Shown: positions 52,186 through 63,513 of the stretch, in pieces
How positions within the stretch are numbered: position 1 is the stretch's first letter
Layout: each line of letters opens with the position of its first letter
Assembly: GCF_018687715.1 (NCBI RefSeq)
Contig: NC_056753.1
Location: 28,707,445-28,771,444, forward strand
DNA: 64,000 nucleotides
Origin: Carya illinoinensis
Taxonomy: Eukaryota; Streptophyta; Magnoliopsida; Fagales; Juglandaceae
Direction of reading: 5' to 3'
Made by a program: the position numbers and the translations under genes
Notes under the pieces: model-generated
Seen by the model: the letters and a program-made list of their open reading frames with translations, nothing else
What the model was told of the DNA's origin: nothing
Database searches by the model: none

Positions 52186-55100
52186 ATGTCTTACCGGGGG
52201 AGGGGGGTAAGCTTAAGCTTTCACTACAGGTTTTCATTTCGTTTTCTTTGGTCGTTTCGCTTCGTTTTATTTTTGCAATCGTTTCCTTTAAATCTAATGT
52301 TTCAGTGCTTTATTTTTAAGAATTATTATTATGAGTTGCGTGCATGTAAATCCGAGATAGATCTTATTCTATTGTACTTCGGAGTAACTTTCTTTAAAGT
52401 TCAGTTTTTCTACTGAGTCAGACTTTCTGATTCCTTGAAAGGTTGTTAGATTTGATTTGAATGCCAGTAGTTATCCTGTGTTTAGTTGCATGCAAATGGG
52501 GGAGGAGATATGTGTTTCAATGAGGTATTTTTTTTTCTACTTTTGTTAGGGAAAAAACCGTGGACGTTTGGTTGAAAGTTGAATAAATTATTATTATAAT
52601 ATTATTTTTATTTTAAAATTTAAAAATATTGAATTTTTTATTATATTTTGTGTAGAATTTTGAAAAAGTTATAATGATTATAGGAGAGATGTTTGATTTT
52701 GTATAACCAAACTAGCCCCAAGTCTTTACAAAATTGAAATCCACTGCACTGGAATTACTAATTTAATTTACGAATTTAATTCCATAGTTATGATCGGTTG
52801 TAGTGTTAGCTCTTAAGAAACGTCTGTGCCCTCATGTTGTAAGGAATTGCATGACCTGGGAAAAGCTTGAAGCATTGATTGAATGCATTAGAAATCGTGC
52901 TTCATGAACGTCTTGTTGTTGGGAGCAGCCATAACTTTAGGCCATGTCGTGGAACAGAGAAAACAAGAAAGAAAGCAAATTGAAAAAAAAAAGGGGGAAT
53001 ACTCGTGTGCCCCCTTCACCATGGGACAAACCCAAAAGTTTTTAGGTTTTTCTTTTTTTCTTTTTTTTTTTAGAAGAGGGGGGGGGGGGGGGGGGGGGGG
53101 TAGAGGCAGAGGCAGGAGTAAACCTAGCCCCACCAACAGAAACCTACAAAAGTCGCAAATGATATGGAAGTCTCTTTGGTATATTGTTAGAGTTGTTGCT
53201 CCCCAATGGCCATCAGTTTGAGTCCCCTCAGGGTCACTAGAGGTTTACCTAGCCATTAACTTCAGGGCCCCGTGGGATTAGTCGAGGTGCTCTCAAGCTA
53301 GCCCAGACACACACGGATATCAAAAAAAATATTGTTAGAGTTATACTATTATTGGCATCACAAATAATTAGCTTCATTTGCAATATAGCTGATGACCAAG
53401 TGCTTTAACTTACGAATTTCATTTTCAGACAAATGCTTCCTCTGGCATGGGTGTTGCTGAGCAAAGCATGACCACGTACCTTGAACTGCAGAGGAAGAAG
53501 GTGCACCGCTATGTAATTTTCAAGATTGATGAGAAGAAAAAAGAGGTTGTGGTTGAAAAAACTGGAGGCCCAGCTGAAAGCTACGATGACTTCACTGCTT
53601 CTTTGCCAGAGAATGATTGCCGATATGCAGTTTATGACTATGACTTTGTGACTTCTGAGAACTGCCAGAAGAGCAAGATATTTTTTATTGCATGGTTGGT
53701 CTAGTTTGCAAATGCTTAACTCTCTATCATTTTAGGTCCTCTTATTGTGCAATTGCACTCATCAAATGTGCCTTAGGTCCTCTTATTTCAAATTCAGGCT
53801 ATTATTGTGTTCACACCAGTCCTACTTACTGATACTGTCATGGATTTGTTTAATCAGCAAAGCCTATAGTGCCGTACTTGCAGTCTAAATTCATTAGTTG
53901 AGTTTATATTTTTCTGATTGAATGAGAATTAGATGTGTACATTGAGAAGGAGCCAGCCATACATTACCACCTTGTGTTCTTCCCTCAGCGTGTTATGTGG
54001 ATGGGCTTAAATGATCTGTTAGGTTGATCTTTTCTTGCATATTTTCTGATTATTACTCTGAACACAAGTAAATATCTCGACTTTGTTTTCCTGGGAACAT
54101 GTTGTTTATCATTGTCGTTATAGTACTTGGCTTCCCGTCATCATATCCTTGATTCCTCTGTCATTATGGTTTCTCCTGACTTTATAAACTTTTCATTTTG
54201 TGGTTGCCAATGTTCGTCTGTATGGAGAATAGCTTCATAATACAGGTTTGTGGCCCCCATAGACCTTTTTCTTATCGCTAGATGCTCCTATGCACTATTA
54301 CACAAAAAATGTGTCTTTTTTTTATTGGCACCGGGTGTCCAAAAACAGCATCTTGACTAATCCCGGGGGTGCACAGGCTCTCGGCAAGGAGTTAGGGTTA
54401 AATGTGTAAACTTAATGGACCTTACCACGAGGATATGCCCTTTGTCTGTTGGGATTTTGGAGAATATCATTATTGGTGTTCCACGTTTGTAGACAGAGTG
54501 CTAATGAATTGGATGGCATTGAGATCTCTCTATAGTAAGTGCTATGGTGTGAGCATTTGGAGAGGATGCTTTCATTAGTAGAGGATTTATTGTGTTTGGT
54601 GCTTGTAATAATTTGGTTAAAGAAATATAAATATATATATATATATATATATGGTTAAAGTAATATTTGAATCGATTGGTGGTCTTGAGGATAATTGTCC
54701 CCTTCCTTTGGGAAACCTAGCCCACTGAGTTTTAGTATATGGTTAAAATTCATGTTTGATCATTTTTCAGAGTTGGCATGGGTCTCCATGGAGTGATGCA
54801 GGAGATAGATCTTGGCGAGGGCCATTTTGTGAATTTTTGAAGTTCTTATTTGTTCTAAATTCATTTATGTGGCTGTGGTAATGCATTTCAGTATAGATTT
54901 CAATGTTTGGATAATTTTCAGCTTCTGACTTTCATTTCCTTGTGAAAGGATCTAAAAACTGGGGAATGTATTTAGCTGTAGTTCTGTGTGTTTGAATTTA
55001 ATTTAATTGTTTTTAATAAATCTGTGGTGTTAACATTTTTGTTTTCAATAATCTAGGTCTCCTGCTGTATCTAGAATCCGTGCTAAGATGCTCTATGCAA

Positions 55101-55207
55101 CATCAAAGGACAGGTTCAGAAGGGGGCTGGAGGGCATCCATTATGAGATTCAGGCAACTGACCCAACTGAAATGGATCTTGAAGTCCTCAAAGACCGTGC
55201 AAACTGA
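52186..55207 (+). CDS. ADF6: Actin-depolymerizing factor, ADF6-like (ADF/cofilin)
   Basis: Small actin-binding protein that severs and depolymerises actin filaments in the cytoplasm. Three exons: 52186-52206 (MSYRGRG), 53429-53694, 55057-55207, total 438 nt, 145 aa, the usual family size. The very short first exon is typical of plant ADF genes. Visible: the N-terminal Ser-containing ASSGMGV (the regulatory phosphorylation region), [36 protein letters not shown], the nuclear/actin-interaction stretch KSKIFFIAW and the long actin-binding helix [21 protein letters not shown], ending [12 protein letters not shown]. The MSxRG start and overall sequence fit subclass IV (ADF6). Intron 1 contains a family A MITE, a 23-base G run and a SINE; intron 2 contains another SINE-like fragment. 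Family certain, subclass likely. Confidence 0.94.
53078..53100 (+). repeat. 23-nt poly-G tract in ADF6 intron 1
   Basis: Twenty-three G on the sense strand, following a T-rich tract and followed by tagaggcagaggcagg. Confidence 0.9.
53195..53328 (+). mobile_element. 5'-truncated SINE in ADF6 intron 1
   Basis: Flanked by the 14-base direct repeat atattgttagagtt (53181-53194 and 53329-53342). It contains a Pol III B-box-like AGTTTGAGTCC, the SINE-type words GTGGGATTAGTCGAGGTGC and AGCCCAGACAC, and ends in a short A-rich tail. The A-box end is missing, so it appears 5'-truncated on insertion. Confidence 0.7.
54325..54407. mobile_element. SINE-like fragment in ADF6 intron 2
   Basis: A GC-rich island with GGCACCGGGTGTCC, GACTAATCCCGGGGG and CTCTCGGCAAGGAG, resembling conserved words of tRNA-derived plant SINEs. 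Too short to define ends or duplications. Confidence 0.4.
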
Positions 55208-56690
55208 GCACTCGTTTCAAAGGGTTTTGTTATCAGAGAACATCTGGGGGTTTTCTTTGGTGACCGAATTAAATGCAATTTCATGCTTAGTTGCACACAA
55301 AATACATATAGCTTAACTATTAAATAACGGCCACCTGAGAAGGCTGGTTGGGGGCTCGTGGCTATGAACCCGATACAGGGGAATTTGGGCTTCCTTATTC
55401 CCATGATGCTTCCCAGGTGAAAATGGGTATGTTATGTGTACTGATAATTTGACTGCGATTCTACTAATATGGATATTGTATCAGTGGTCCACTCTTGAGT
55501 TCATTTAATTGTTTCATGGCAAATTATGGTTTCCTGCACAGACTACTTGGCCCCAACTTTTTAGGATTTTATCGCAGGGGATCTGTAGTTCCAATCTTGG
55601 GTTTTCTTATAACATTGTTATTGGCAAATTCTGGTCATCGTGTATATGATACTGATGTTTTGTCTCGAAATAAACCGGTGTACTGCCTAGAAATTTTGCT
55701 TTGAGGTTTTTGCTCAATACAGATCCTCTCAACTAGTTGGCATAATTTGCATTACGGGTTCTTCTGTTTGTTCATTCAACTGAGTTTGTGTATGGAGATG
55801 GGAAATCAGGCACCTAAACTATATGTCTAAAGTAGAATGGAGCTTATATGAAATGGTGCCATGATGTCTAGCTTCCATACGCATTTTGAGAGGAACTTCA
55901 ATCTTGGTGGACCTTTTTGATGGCCACACGTTGTGTAGATTTTCTATATGCTTTTTAGTAATAGGCTTTTCAAGTAAAATGAGTTGGACCACATAGTGGA
56001 ATCATCTGAGGTGTGACATGGATCCATGTTTAGGGTTATGGGGCATATCGTGCGTCTTGTGAGTTTAATCCTAGATGGCTTGTGAATTAGGTTAGGCTTC
56101 AGGATTGGGTTTTATAATTCTTAGGATATTTTATTTTACAATTTTCAAACTCGATTAAATTTTTATTACATCTGTATTTATTTTTAGAACGATCTTTATT
56201 TTTACTTCTAATCATCTAATATTTACTCATATCTATAATATTTTGAGTTTTGTTCCATATCAGTTACTTTTCACTATCCTAGGGCCCACACGTGATGTGG
56301 CCTTTTTTTTTCTTTTCTTTTGATTTTTTTTATTTGCCGAAATGCTAGTTTTGGGTGGAAAAAATATAGTTGCAAGTATAATTGTATACTAATCTGTTCA
56401 CTAATCTATGCACCAATATGATGTGATTGGTTAAAAAGTAAATTTTCTTAAAAATAATATTAATTTAAATTTTAAGTATAAATGAATCAGTATTGGTACA
56501 CAGATTAGTACGTGACTGTGTTTGTATATAGTAAAACTCTTTTGGGTGCCTTCATTCATGCTTCTTACTCTTATTTTCCACAATGAAAAATCATTCCCTC
56601 GTTTGATCTCTAATAATGCTGTGGAAGAGAAGGCAGACCTGTCCATTGATCTTCTTGTTGTTTGTATTGAAAGGCGCTTCTTTTTGGCTG
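55208..56690. other. ADF6 3' UTR and intergenic region
   Basis: The first few hundred bases are probably ADF6 3' UTR. A MITE family B copy spans about 56362-56536. Short open frames (for example 55495-55704) lack support. Confidence 0.45.
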
Positions 56691-56699
56691 TCACTTTGC

Positions 56700-56992
56700 A
56701 GCTTTATGCTTCTTTAGTAGGCCCTTTCGGCTTACCCATCCTCGGTCTCCATCTTCTCTCAACCTGGAAGGATCTCCACGTGATGATGCACTCAATCTTC
56801 TAGCATTCAAATTCAATGCGGATTCCAAGATCAAACTTTTCTTCTCTCCCAATGCAACCTCTGATTTCTGTCAACGGCAAGGAGTCAAACGTGCCAAATA
56901 TAAAGTGGTAAGTTTTGTCCTCAAATGTCCAAATCTACGTGGAGTTGTCACTCCTGACACTTCGTCACTTCCCACTACCTTTAGGCGGGACT
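56700..56992 (+). pseudogene. N-terminal fragment of an LRR receptor-like kinase
   Basis: One open frame reads SPRDDALNLLAFKFNAD, then NATSDFCQRQGVKRAKYKVV and LKCPNLRGVVTPDTSSL before a TGA at about 56990-56992. This is the layout of a leucine-rich-repeat N-terminal cap (a D-A-L-LLAFK start, a Cys-containing C-x-W-x-G-V site, first LRR), most like the inactive receptor-kinase group around Arabidopsis At5g67200 (from memory, unverified). The expected Trp after CQ is Arg and the second Cys is replaced. No further repeats, membrane segment or kinase follow, so it is a truncated remnant. Confidence 0.5.
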
Positions 56993-57144
56993 GAGGGGGA
57001 GGGGGAGGAGGAGGAGGAAGGGGAAGGGCAGGATCGGTTCACTTGATTTGCCACATAAGGTGTAGGGTGGGTAAATCGGCTTATGGGTAGCTATTTTCTA
57101 ATATTATATTGTTACTAAAAGCAAGTTAAAGTATTGACAATTCA

Positions 57145-57441
57145 GGTCCCGTTTTGATGTCGATGTAAGTTAAAATAAATTGAGTTCTTTATGAATATTA
57201 GTGATTTGAGATGATGGAATGAGTTTAGATATGTTAAGATGTTAAAACAAGTTTAGATGTATTTATGAGAAGTTGAAAAAGATTATGAGTCCTGCGTGTA
57301 AAGATATGTTGAGTTGAAAAAGATTATGAGTCCTACGTATAAAGAGATTTTGAGTCGAGATAAGTTTAATGATACAAAAGTTTTGTATTTTGATATTAGA
57401 CTTAGTTTAAAAATCAGTTCAATCCAAGATCTAAACGGGGC
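57145..57441. mobile_element. PIF/Harbinger-like (Tourist) MITE, 297 bp
   Basis: Ends GGTCCCGTTTTGAT and ATCTAAACGGGGC are imperfect inverted repeats, flanked by TCA at 57142-57144 and 57442-57444, the 3-bp duplication size of PIF/Harbinger elements. Internally a segment around GTTGAAAAAGATTATGAGTC is tandemly duplicated (57272-57350). Confidence 0.65.
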
Positions 57442-58598
57442 TCAATTTGAAAATTAAAAGTTCTACACCTTGTGGTTCAGCTCAGAGGTTCAATTTTCTT
57501 CAGGGCTCTCAAGGCATTATGCCCTAAAACTTATATGAAAATTGAAAAATAAAAGCAATGGTTGGGATATAAGAATTTGTATTGATACATAATCATATCT
57601 TTTTTTTCTCTTTATCATAAATAAGAATCTCATAGTAAATATATCACTATATAGAAAAACGATATTTGCAGTTTTACGATATTTAAGTTTCGAAATTCAA
57701 GTAATTTATTTGAAATAAATAAATAAATCTAAGACACAAAAAAAAAATAATTTTTTAATAATTGACTTAAATTTACCTTTTTAAAAAAATAATGTACGAG
57801 AATTATATATCCTATAATTATATTTAACATTACTCAATCTGATTGATACTTATTTAATTTACGGTTTACTACATATGAAAATTTATTAAAAATTTGTGTT
57901 AGAATAAGTTGATTAAAGTAATCTGTTTTGGTAATTCAAAATTTCAATTTGTGGTTGTCACATCACTTACAAATCCGACCAATTCATAAATTATATTGCC
58001 TTAATTCATTTCACAATGATGTCATGCGTGATTTATTTTAATAGTCATAAGTGTTCAGATCAGTTTATGTGCACCTCAATAAATTATACGAAGTCCTAAA
58101 ATTAATAATCAAGTAAATCTTCGGTGGTTCTGAGAGAATTCTAATCGGTGATCATTAGAAAATAAACCTAAAATTTGATCAACTGAGGTATTCCTCATGG
58201 TTAATGCCATGCGTGAAAATTAAAAGATGTGAGTGCATGCCCGTTCAAGAACGAATAAAAAGAAAATAAAAGAAAATAAAAAGAGACAAAGAAGTATATT
58301 CAAAGATGGTTTCGATTAAATGATACTGGTGCTTTCACTTGATTGTGTAGAAGATATGATCTCAATTATTCTAAACGATAAGGAGATTTAGCATAAATTT
58401 GAAAGATACAAGAAACTTCAACTGGCTGGTCTAAATCATTTGCCAGAAATCATCCAGAAACATGGTACCAATTCAAACCATTATGTATGTCGGGGCATTT
58501 TCGGGTTCAGGTCAAACCTTAATGTCAAGCAAGACAAACTTGACCAACTGAGAATCTACTTTTATTTTTTGTTTTTTTGTTTTTTTGTTTGGTCCCTT

Positions 58599-58660
58599 CC
58601 GAAAGCTGTGCTGTGTGTCATAAGCAAACCGACAGTACCTACACACAGCACAGCTTTCGG
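58599..58660. repeat. Perfect 20-bp inverted repeat with 22-nt loop
   Basis: CCGAAAGCTGTGCTGTGTGT at 58599-58618 is exactly complementary to ACACACAGCACAGCTTTCGG at 58641-58660. Two more positions pair below the stem (one G-U). It lies about 800 bases upstream of the CRY2 start codon. Confidence 0.9.
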
Positions 58661-58766
58661 GATTCTCTACGGTGGGATATGGGAGGCGTGTTTGGCAGAG
58701 GTACGAGGCAACGAGAGTACAGGACAAACGACAGCACCATCGTTCTCTATCAATCTTATTCTGCCC

Positions 58767-58772
58767 CACGTG
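58767..58772. promoter_or_regulatory. G-box (CACGTG) upstream of CRY2
   Basis: CACGTG in GCCCCACGTGATT, 695 bases upstream of the CRY2 start. G-boxes bind HY5/PIF-type regulators, which would suit a light-signalling gene, but a six-base match is weak evidence on its own. Confidence 0.35.
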
Positions 58773-59466
58773 ATTTCACACCAAATCCGTGAAACACTCA
58801 CAAAAAGACCTTTCTCCGATTCACCTTGTTCCACCATAAACGCCACAGTTCAGGGTTTGTGAATACATACAACAAACATAAAGCAATTGACGCCTACTTT
58901 TGGGGATTTTATCGTTGTTTTTGGTTGCTAGACTGGTGGTTTACTGGGTATATAGTATCCGTCAAATTATTGATCAAAATAGAAGTGGCTGCAGTTCGTT
59001 CCTTTGTATCCATTATCTTCTGCGCGCCAGTTCTTTTTAGCTTTTTACAGTCTATTTTCACTCTAGCTGGTAATTGTGGATAATTTTCTTTGGTATGTAT
59101 TACTGAGGCATGCATATTCTTGTTTCTCTTAGATCTATATTCTTTACTTCCCGGATAACCTATCGTTTTCAATAGAGAGTTCCAGTTGAAGAGTACAATC
59201 ATGGATGCTCGACCTAGGTGCAATAACAGGTTTGTAACAAAGTATCAAATTCACGGTCAATAGTTTGCTGTAAATGCTTGTCTTTGTTTTGAGTTGCTTT
59301 GTGGGGTTTGATTTCAAACTGAACACTGTCAAATTGTTTCATAGCGAATATCGCGAGCGATAAGAACGTTGGTTTTCCTCGTGCTGAAGTACAGGTGAAG
59401 AGAAAATACTGGGATCCCTTCGAAATTTAGAACTTTATCCTGGAGAATCGTATTCGATCGTCTAAT

Positions 59467-62303
59467 ATGGGGGGTAGCATCAAGACCGTTGTTTGGTTTA
59501 GGAGGGACCTCAGAATAGAGGACAATCCTGCCTTGGCTGCAGCTGCCAAGGATGGTTCTATTTTTCCTGTCTATATATGGTGCCCTAAAGAGGAAGGACA
59601 GTTTTATCCAGGTCGAGTTTCAAGGTGGTGGCTGAAGCAGTCTCTAGTCCACTTAAAACAGTCCCTGAAGTCCCTTGGGGCGGAGCTTATGCTGATAAAA
59701 ACAGACAGTATTCTTGCCAGTCTCTTGGAGTGCATTGAAGCTGTCGGAGCAACAAAAGTAGTATTCAGCCATCTTTATGGTATGTTCTGGTTTCCTTTCT
59801 TCAACGTAGATGACTCCACTGATATACACTTTGATAATATATCCATTGTACGTGAATGCTGCTTTATTCAATAGCAAACTGCATCACGTATAGATCTTCA
59901 GATGATTATAGCTGTTGGTTTTTGAGTTAGCTGATGTTAGCATGATTATCAACGCCAATCCAGAATATGGTGTTCAAAGAAAGAAAGTACAAGTCTTTGA
60001 GTGAGAGGGAAACAACTTGTAAAATTCTAGTGCCCTCTTGTACATCTGAAGAGCAGTAATTTTCTATTTTTATTTAATCGATCCCAGATCCTGTGTCACT
60101 TGTTCGAGATAACAACATCAAAGAAAAACTGGTGGAGCTAGGCATTTCTGTGCAAAGCTATAATGGAGACTTGTTGTATGAGCCTTGGGAAGTGCACGAT
60201 GAAAATGGACAAGCTTTTACAACCTTTGAGGCATACTGGAACAAGTGCTTGCACTTCCAAATGCAACCCGTTTTACTTCTTCCTCCATGGAAATTAGTAC
60301 CAGCTTCAGGTACGTTTTAACATGACTTCTTTTAGCTAGGTACTTCTGTGATTCCGCAACAAACTGTCAACTTCAGAGGTTAAAATATTACTATTTTCCA
60401 GTGATGTAAAAGCTAAAAAGGAAGTCTTGTTGCCGTTTTGATAACTTCCTTTAGCAGAAAAGTTGTCATGAGTTTCAGCTCAGATTCTAACCTCTCAACA
60501 TATTATTAATATTTATGTGTCAATGTGTATAGAATAAAGAAAGAACGAAAAAACATTGGGAGTGATCATCTGAGAAATGCTGTTTCTATATCGACAACAG
60601 GAACTGTTACAAAATTTTCAATAGGGGAATTGGGTCTTGAAGAGGAATCAGAAAAATCTAGCAATGCCTTGCTAGGAAGAGTATGGTTTCCGGGATGGAG
60701 TAATGCTGAAAAGGCTCTAACTGAATTTGTTGAGCTTCATCTGCTCGACTATTCTAAGAATAGGCTAAAGGTTGGGGGAAACTCAACATCGCTTTTATCT
60801 CCATATCTTCATTATGGAGAACTAAGCGTACGGAAAGTTTTCCAATATGTGCGGAGGAAACATGTGTTGTGGACAAAAGAAGGGAACTCTTTGGGGGAAG
60901 ATAGTGTGGCTCTTTTCCTCAAGGCCATCGGACTTAGAGAATACTCCCGTTATCTTTGTTTTAACTTTCCCTTCACTCATGAGAGATCAATACTGAGCAA
61001 CTTAAAATTTTTCCCTTGGCATGCTGACCAAACCTATTTTAAGGCTTGGAGACAGGGTAGGACTGGCTACCCATTAGTTGATGCAGGAATGAGAGAACTT
61101 TGGGCAACTGGGTGGATACACAATCGAGTAAGAGTGATTGTTTCAAGTTTTGCAGTGAAAGTTCTACTTCTTCCATGGAAATGGGGGATGAAGTATTTCT
61201 GGGACACACTTTTGGATGCAGACTTAGAAAGTGATATCCTTGGTTGGCAGTATGTCTCAGGTAGCTTGCCAGATGGCCATGAACTTAAGCGACTAGACAG
61301 TCCAGAGGTATGTTGGGCTTCCTTTGATTACAAGAGCATTTGAAATTGAATTTATAACAAGCAATTGGACTGAATTTCAAGACCAAACAAAAGATTTCAT
61401 TTCTTTAACCCCATCATGTGGCCATGTCCTGTAATTTTGTGGCATAGTGTGATTTATGGTGTCTTCTTGCATTTGAGTGCTGTCTTGTGTGAGTTATATT
61501 CTGAGTTTTAATTTCTTAAACTTCCCTTGCCTGCCTGTTTGCACCTCAAACTTTGATCCAGGACGAAAGTGTGATTTTTTTTTTTTTTTCCCATCCATCT
61601 AACTTTTTGGAGTCAGGTTCAAGGCTCAAAATTTGATCCAGAGGGTGAATATGTGAGACAGTGGCTGCCCGAGCTAGCACGGATACCAACTGAGTGGATT
61701 CATCATCCTTGGGATGCACCCTTTCCTGTACTGAAAGCCTCAGGAGTCGAGATGGGATTGAACTACCCAAAACCAATAATTGAGTTAGATTTAGCTAGAG
61801 AACGTTTGACTGAAGCTATATTCAAGATGTGGGAAATAGAAGCAGCTGCTACGGCCTCCAACATTAATTGCACAAATGAAGTTGTCGTTGATAATTCTGA
61901 GGGTACTGAAAATTTGGCCATCTCAGCAACTGCCTTGAAGACAAATGCTCCACGTGCTACCGTTTCATCCAACGACCAGAAGGTGCCAAAAATTGAGAAT
62001 TCCGAGAATCATCCACTAAACAGGAAGAGATCACAGCATATGGTAGAGGAAAAGCCACAAGGAGATAATTTACTTAAGCTTAAAAATGGAGCTGAGACCT
62101 CAAGAAGAGATGAGGATATATGCTCTACAGCTGAATCTTCACCGGTTAAGAAGCAGACCACAAGCATAGACTCGTTTTGTGTTCCTCAGTTGTGTTTTTC
62201 GTCAGAATGCAAGTCTTTACCAGAGCACGAATCTTCTGTCTTGGAGCAGCCGTTGCGAGAACAGATTGACATGGAACAGAGTTCAAGAAAAGATAGCAAC
62301 TAA
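59467..62303 (+). CDS. CRY2: Cryptochrome 2 blue-light photoreceptor
   Basis: Nuclear flavoprotein that senses blue light and controls flowering time and growth. Four exons: 59467-59779, 60088-60309, 60601-61307, 61617-62303, total 1,929 nt, 642 aa (Arabidopsis CRY2 is 612). The photolyase-like domain occupies residues 1 to about 485: TVVWFRRDLRIEDNPAL, WCPKEEGQFYPGR, SVQSYNGDLLYEPWEV, then the FAD pocket GNSTSLLSPYLHYGE, WRQGRTGYPLVDAGMRELW, LLDADLESDILGWQY. The C-terminal extension carries the DAS signature: DQKVP (534-538), an acidic stretch (RRDED) and STAES (584-588), plus a basic RKRSQH that may help nuclear import. CRY2 rather than CRY1 is supported by the IKTVVWFRRDLRIEDN start, the short C-terminus and the exon pattern. 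Both exon 1 and exon 3 have open read-through into introns, so retained-intron forms could be misannotated as exons. Appears intact. Confidence 0.96.
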
Positions 62304-63513
62304 CATATTTTGCACCACGACGTTTAGAAGGGACGCAGCCCTTTAACCAAAATCAAGTTGCTAATTTGATTTCAAGAAATACTTGAGCAGGAAAGTGAGG
62401 AATGAAAATAATGGTGTGAATGCTGTAGAATGATCGATGGATATGTTTTTATGATAATTTCAATTTTCCTCTTGCACATGTTTATGTCCGACTCTACGTT
62501 GTGCTTTGGATTTGTTCTTTTAAATTCTTTTTCAATAATTCAATGGTCTAATTCAGAAGGTTATCCACTTAATTACGTCCCCGCAATCAGCTCAAATTGG
62601 CCTCAAACTATCCTCACATGATTAATGTGGTTTGTGTAATGAAACCCGCGAATTGGGTCCGAACTAAGTCAAACAATGGAGCTGGAGAAGTACTACCGTA
62701 ATGGGCCAAGTGGATGGGCCCCTATTATGTAGTCCTTTGATGTTTAGTCTATGTTAATAGGTGGGCCGAAAAAGTATTCCTTGGGCCGTTAGTGATATTT
62801 ACTGCTTTGTACAGTGGGTTTTCTATAAGGAAAAATCTAGTTGCAAGTATAATTGTGCACTAATACGTACACTTATCTAATATAATTGGTCAAAAAATAG
62901 ATTTTATTGAAAACAATGATAATTTAAATTTTGAATATGAATGAATCAGTATTGATACGCAGATTAATAAGCGATTTTGTTTGTACGTAGAAAAACTCTT
63001 TCCATAATTGACATTCGGTCTTTTTGTTTATTTCCTTATTTATTTTTACAACCATTCTCATCTCACCTCATTTAATCATTAAAAATTTTTCAAATTTTCA
63101 TATAAAATATAATAAAAAAATCAACTTTTTCAAATCTCAAAATAAAAATAATATTAAAAAAAATATATTCTAACAATATTTTATTCAACTTTTAACTTTT
63201 ACCTCAACTTATCTCACCTTATTTGTGAAAACAAAAGAGGCAATCCATATTATTCTTCTTTGAAGATGGAGGGACATCGAACATCCTCTATAACAATCTC
63301 AATGAATGAAAGTTTATGAGTATTTCCTCTATTACTATCCAATCTTTACCCTGTTTAGCATAGTATCTAGAGCCACCGATTCTCATGGCTGAGCTAAGTA
63401 CTGCAGAGTTACAAATTTGTTTTAGAATTATCATCGTGCACTTTAAAATGAAACATTTAGAGAGTCTGGAAAAAGGGTTCTCATAGTGAAGTTTGTAGAG
63501 GGTAAAAATTTGA
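62304..63513. other. CRY2 3' UTR and MITE-rich intergenic region
   Basis: Probably CRY2 3' UTR to about 62600. MITE family B occupies about 62832-63000 and family A about 63045-63232. Nothing else recognised. Confidence 0.5.

Larger units (their letters stand above)
57442..59466. other. CRY2 upstream region
   Basis: Holds a diverged MITE family C copy (about 57650-57835), the perfect inverted repeat at 58599-58660 and a G-box. The last few hundred bases before 59467 are probably CRY2 leader. A 140-codon open frame over the inverted repeat (58440-58862) has no domain and is probably chance. Confidence 0.5.

Noticed and set aside
52017..52416. Ser/Leu-repeat open frames over the (CT)n tract
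   Set aside because: Produced by the microsatellite in the ADF6 leader.
58440..58862. 140-codon frame upstream of CRY2
   Set aside because: Covers the inverted repeat, has no domain and overlaps open frames on the other strand.
60525..60600. Upstream extension of CRY2 exon 3
   Set aside because: The splice acceptor ending at 60600 restores the family sequence; the upstream in-frame part is intron.
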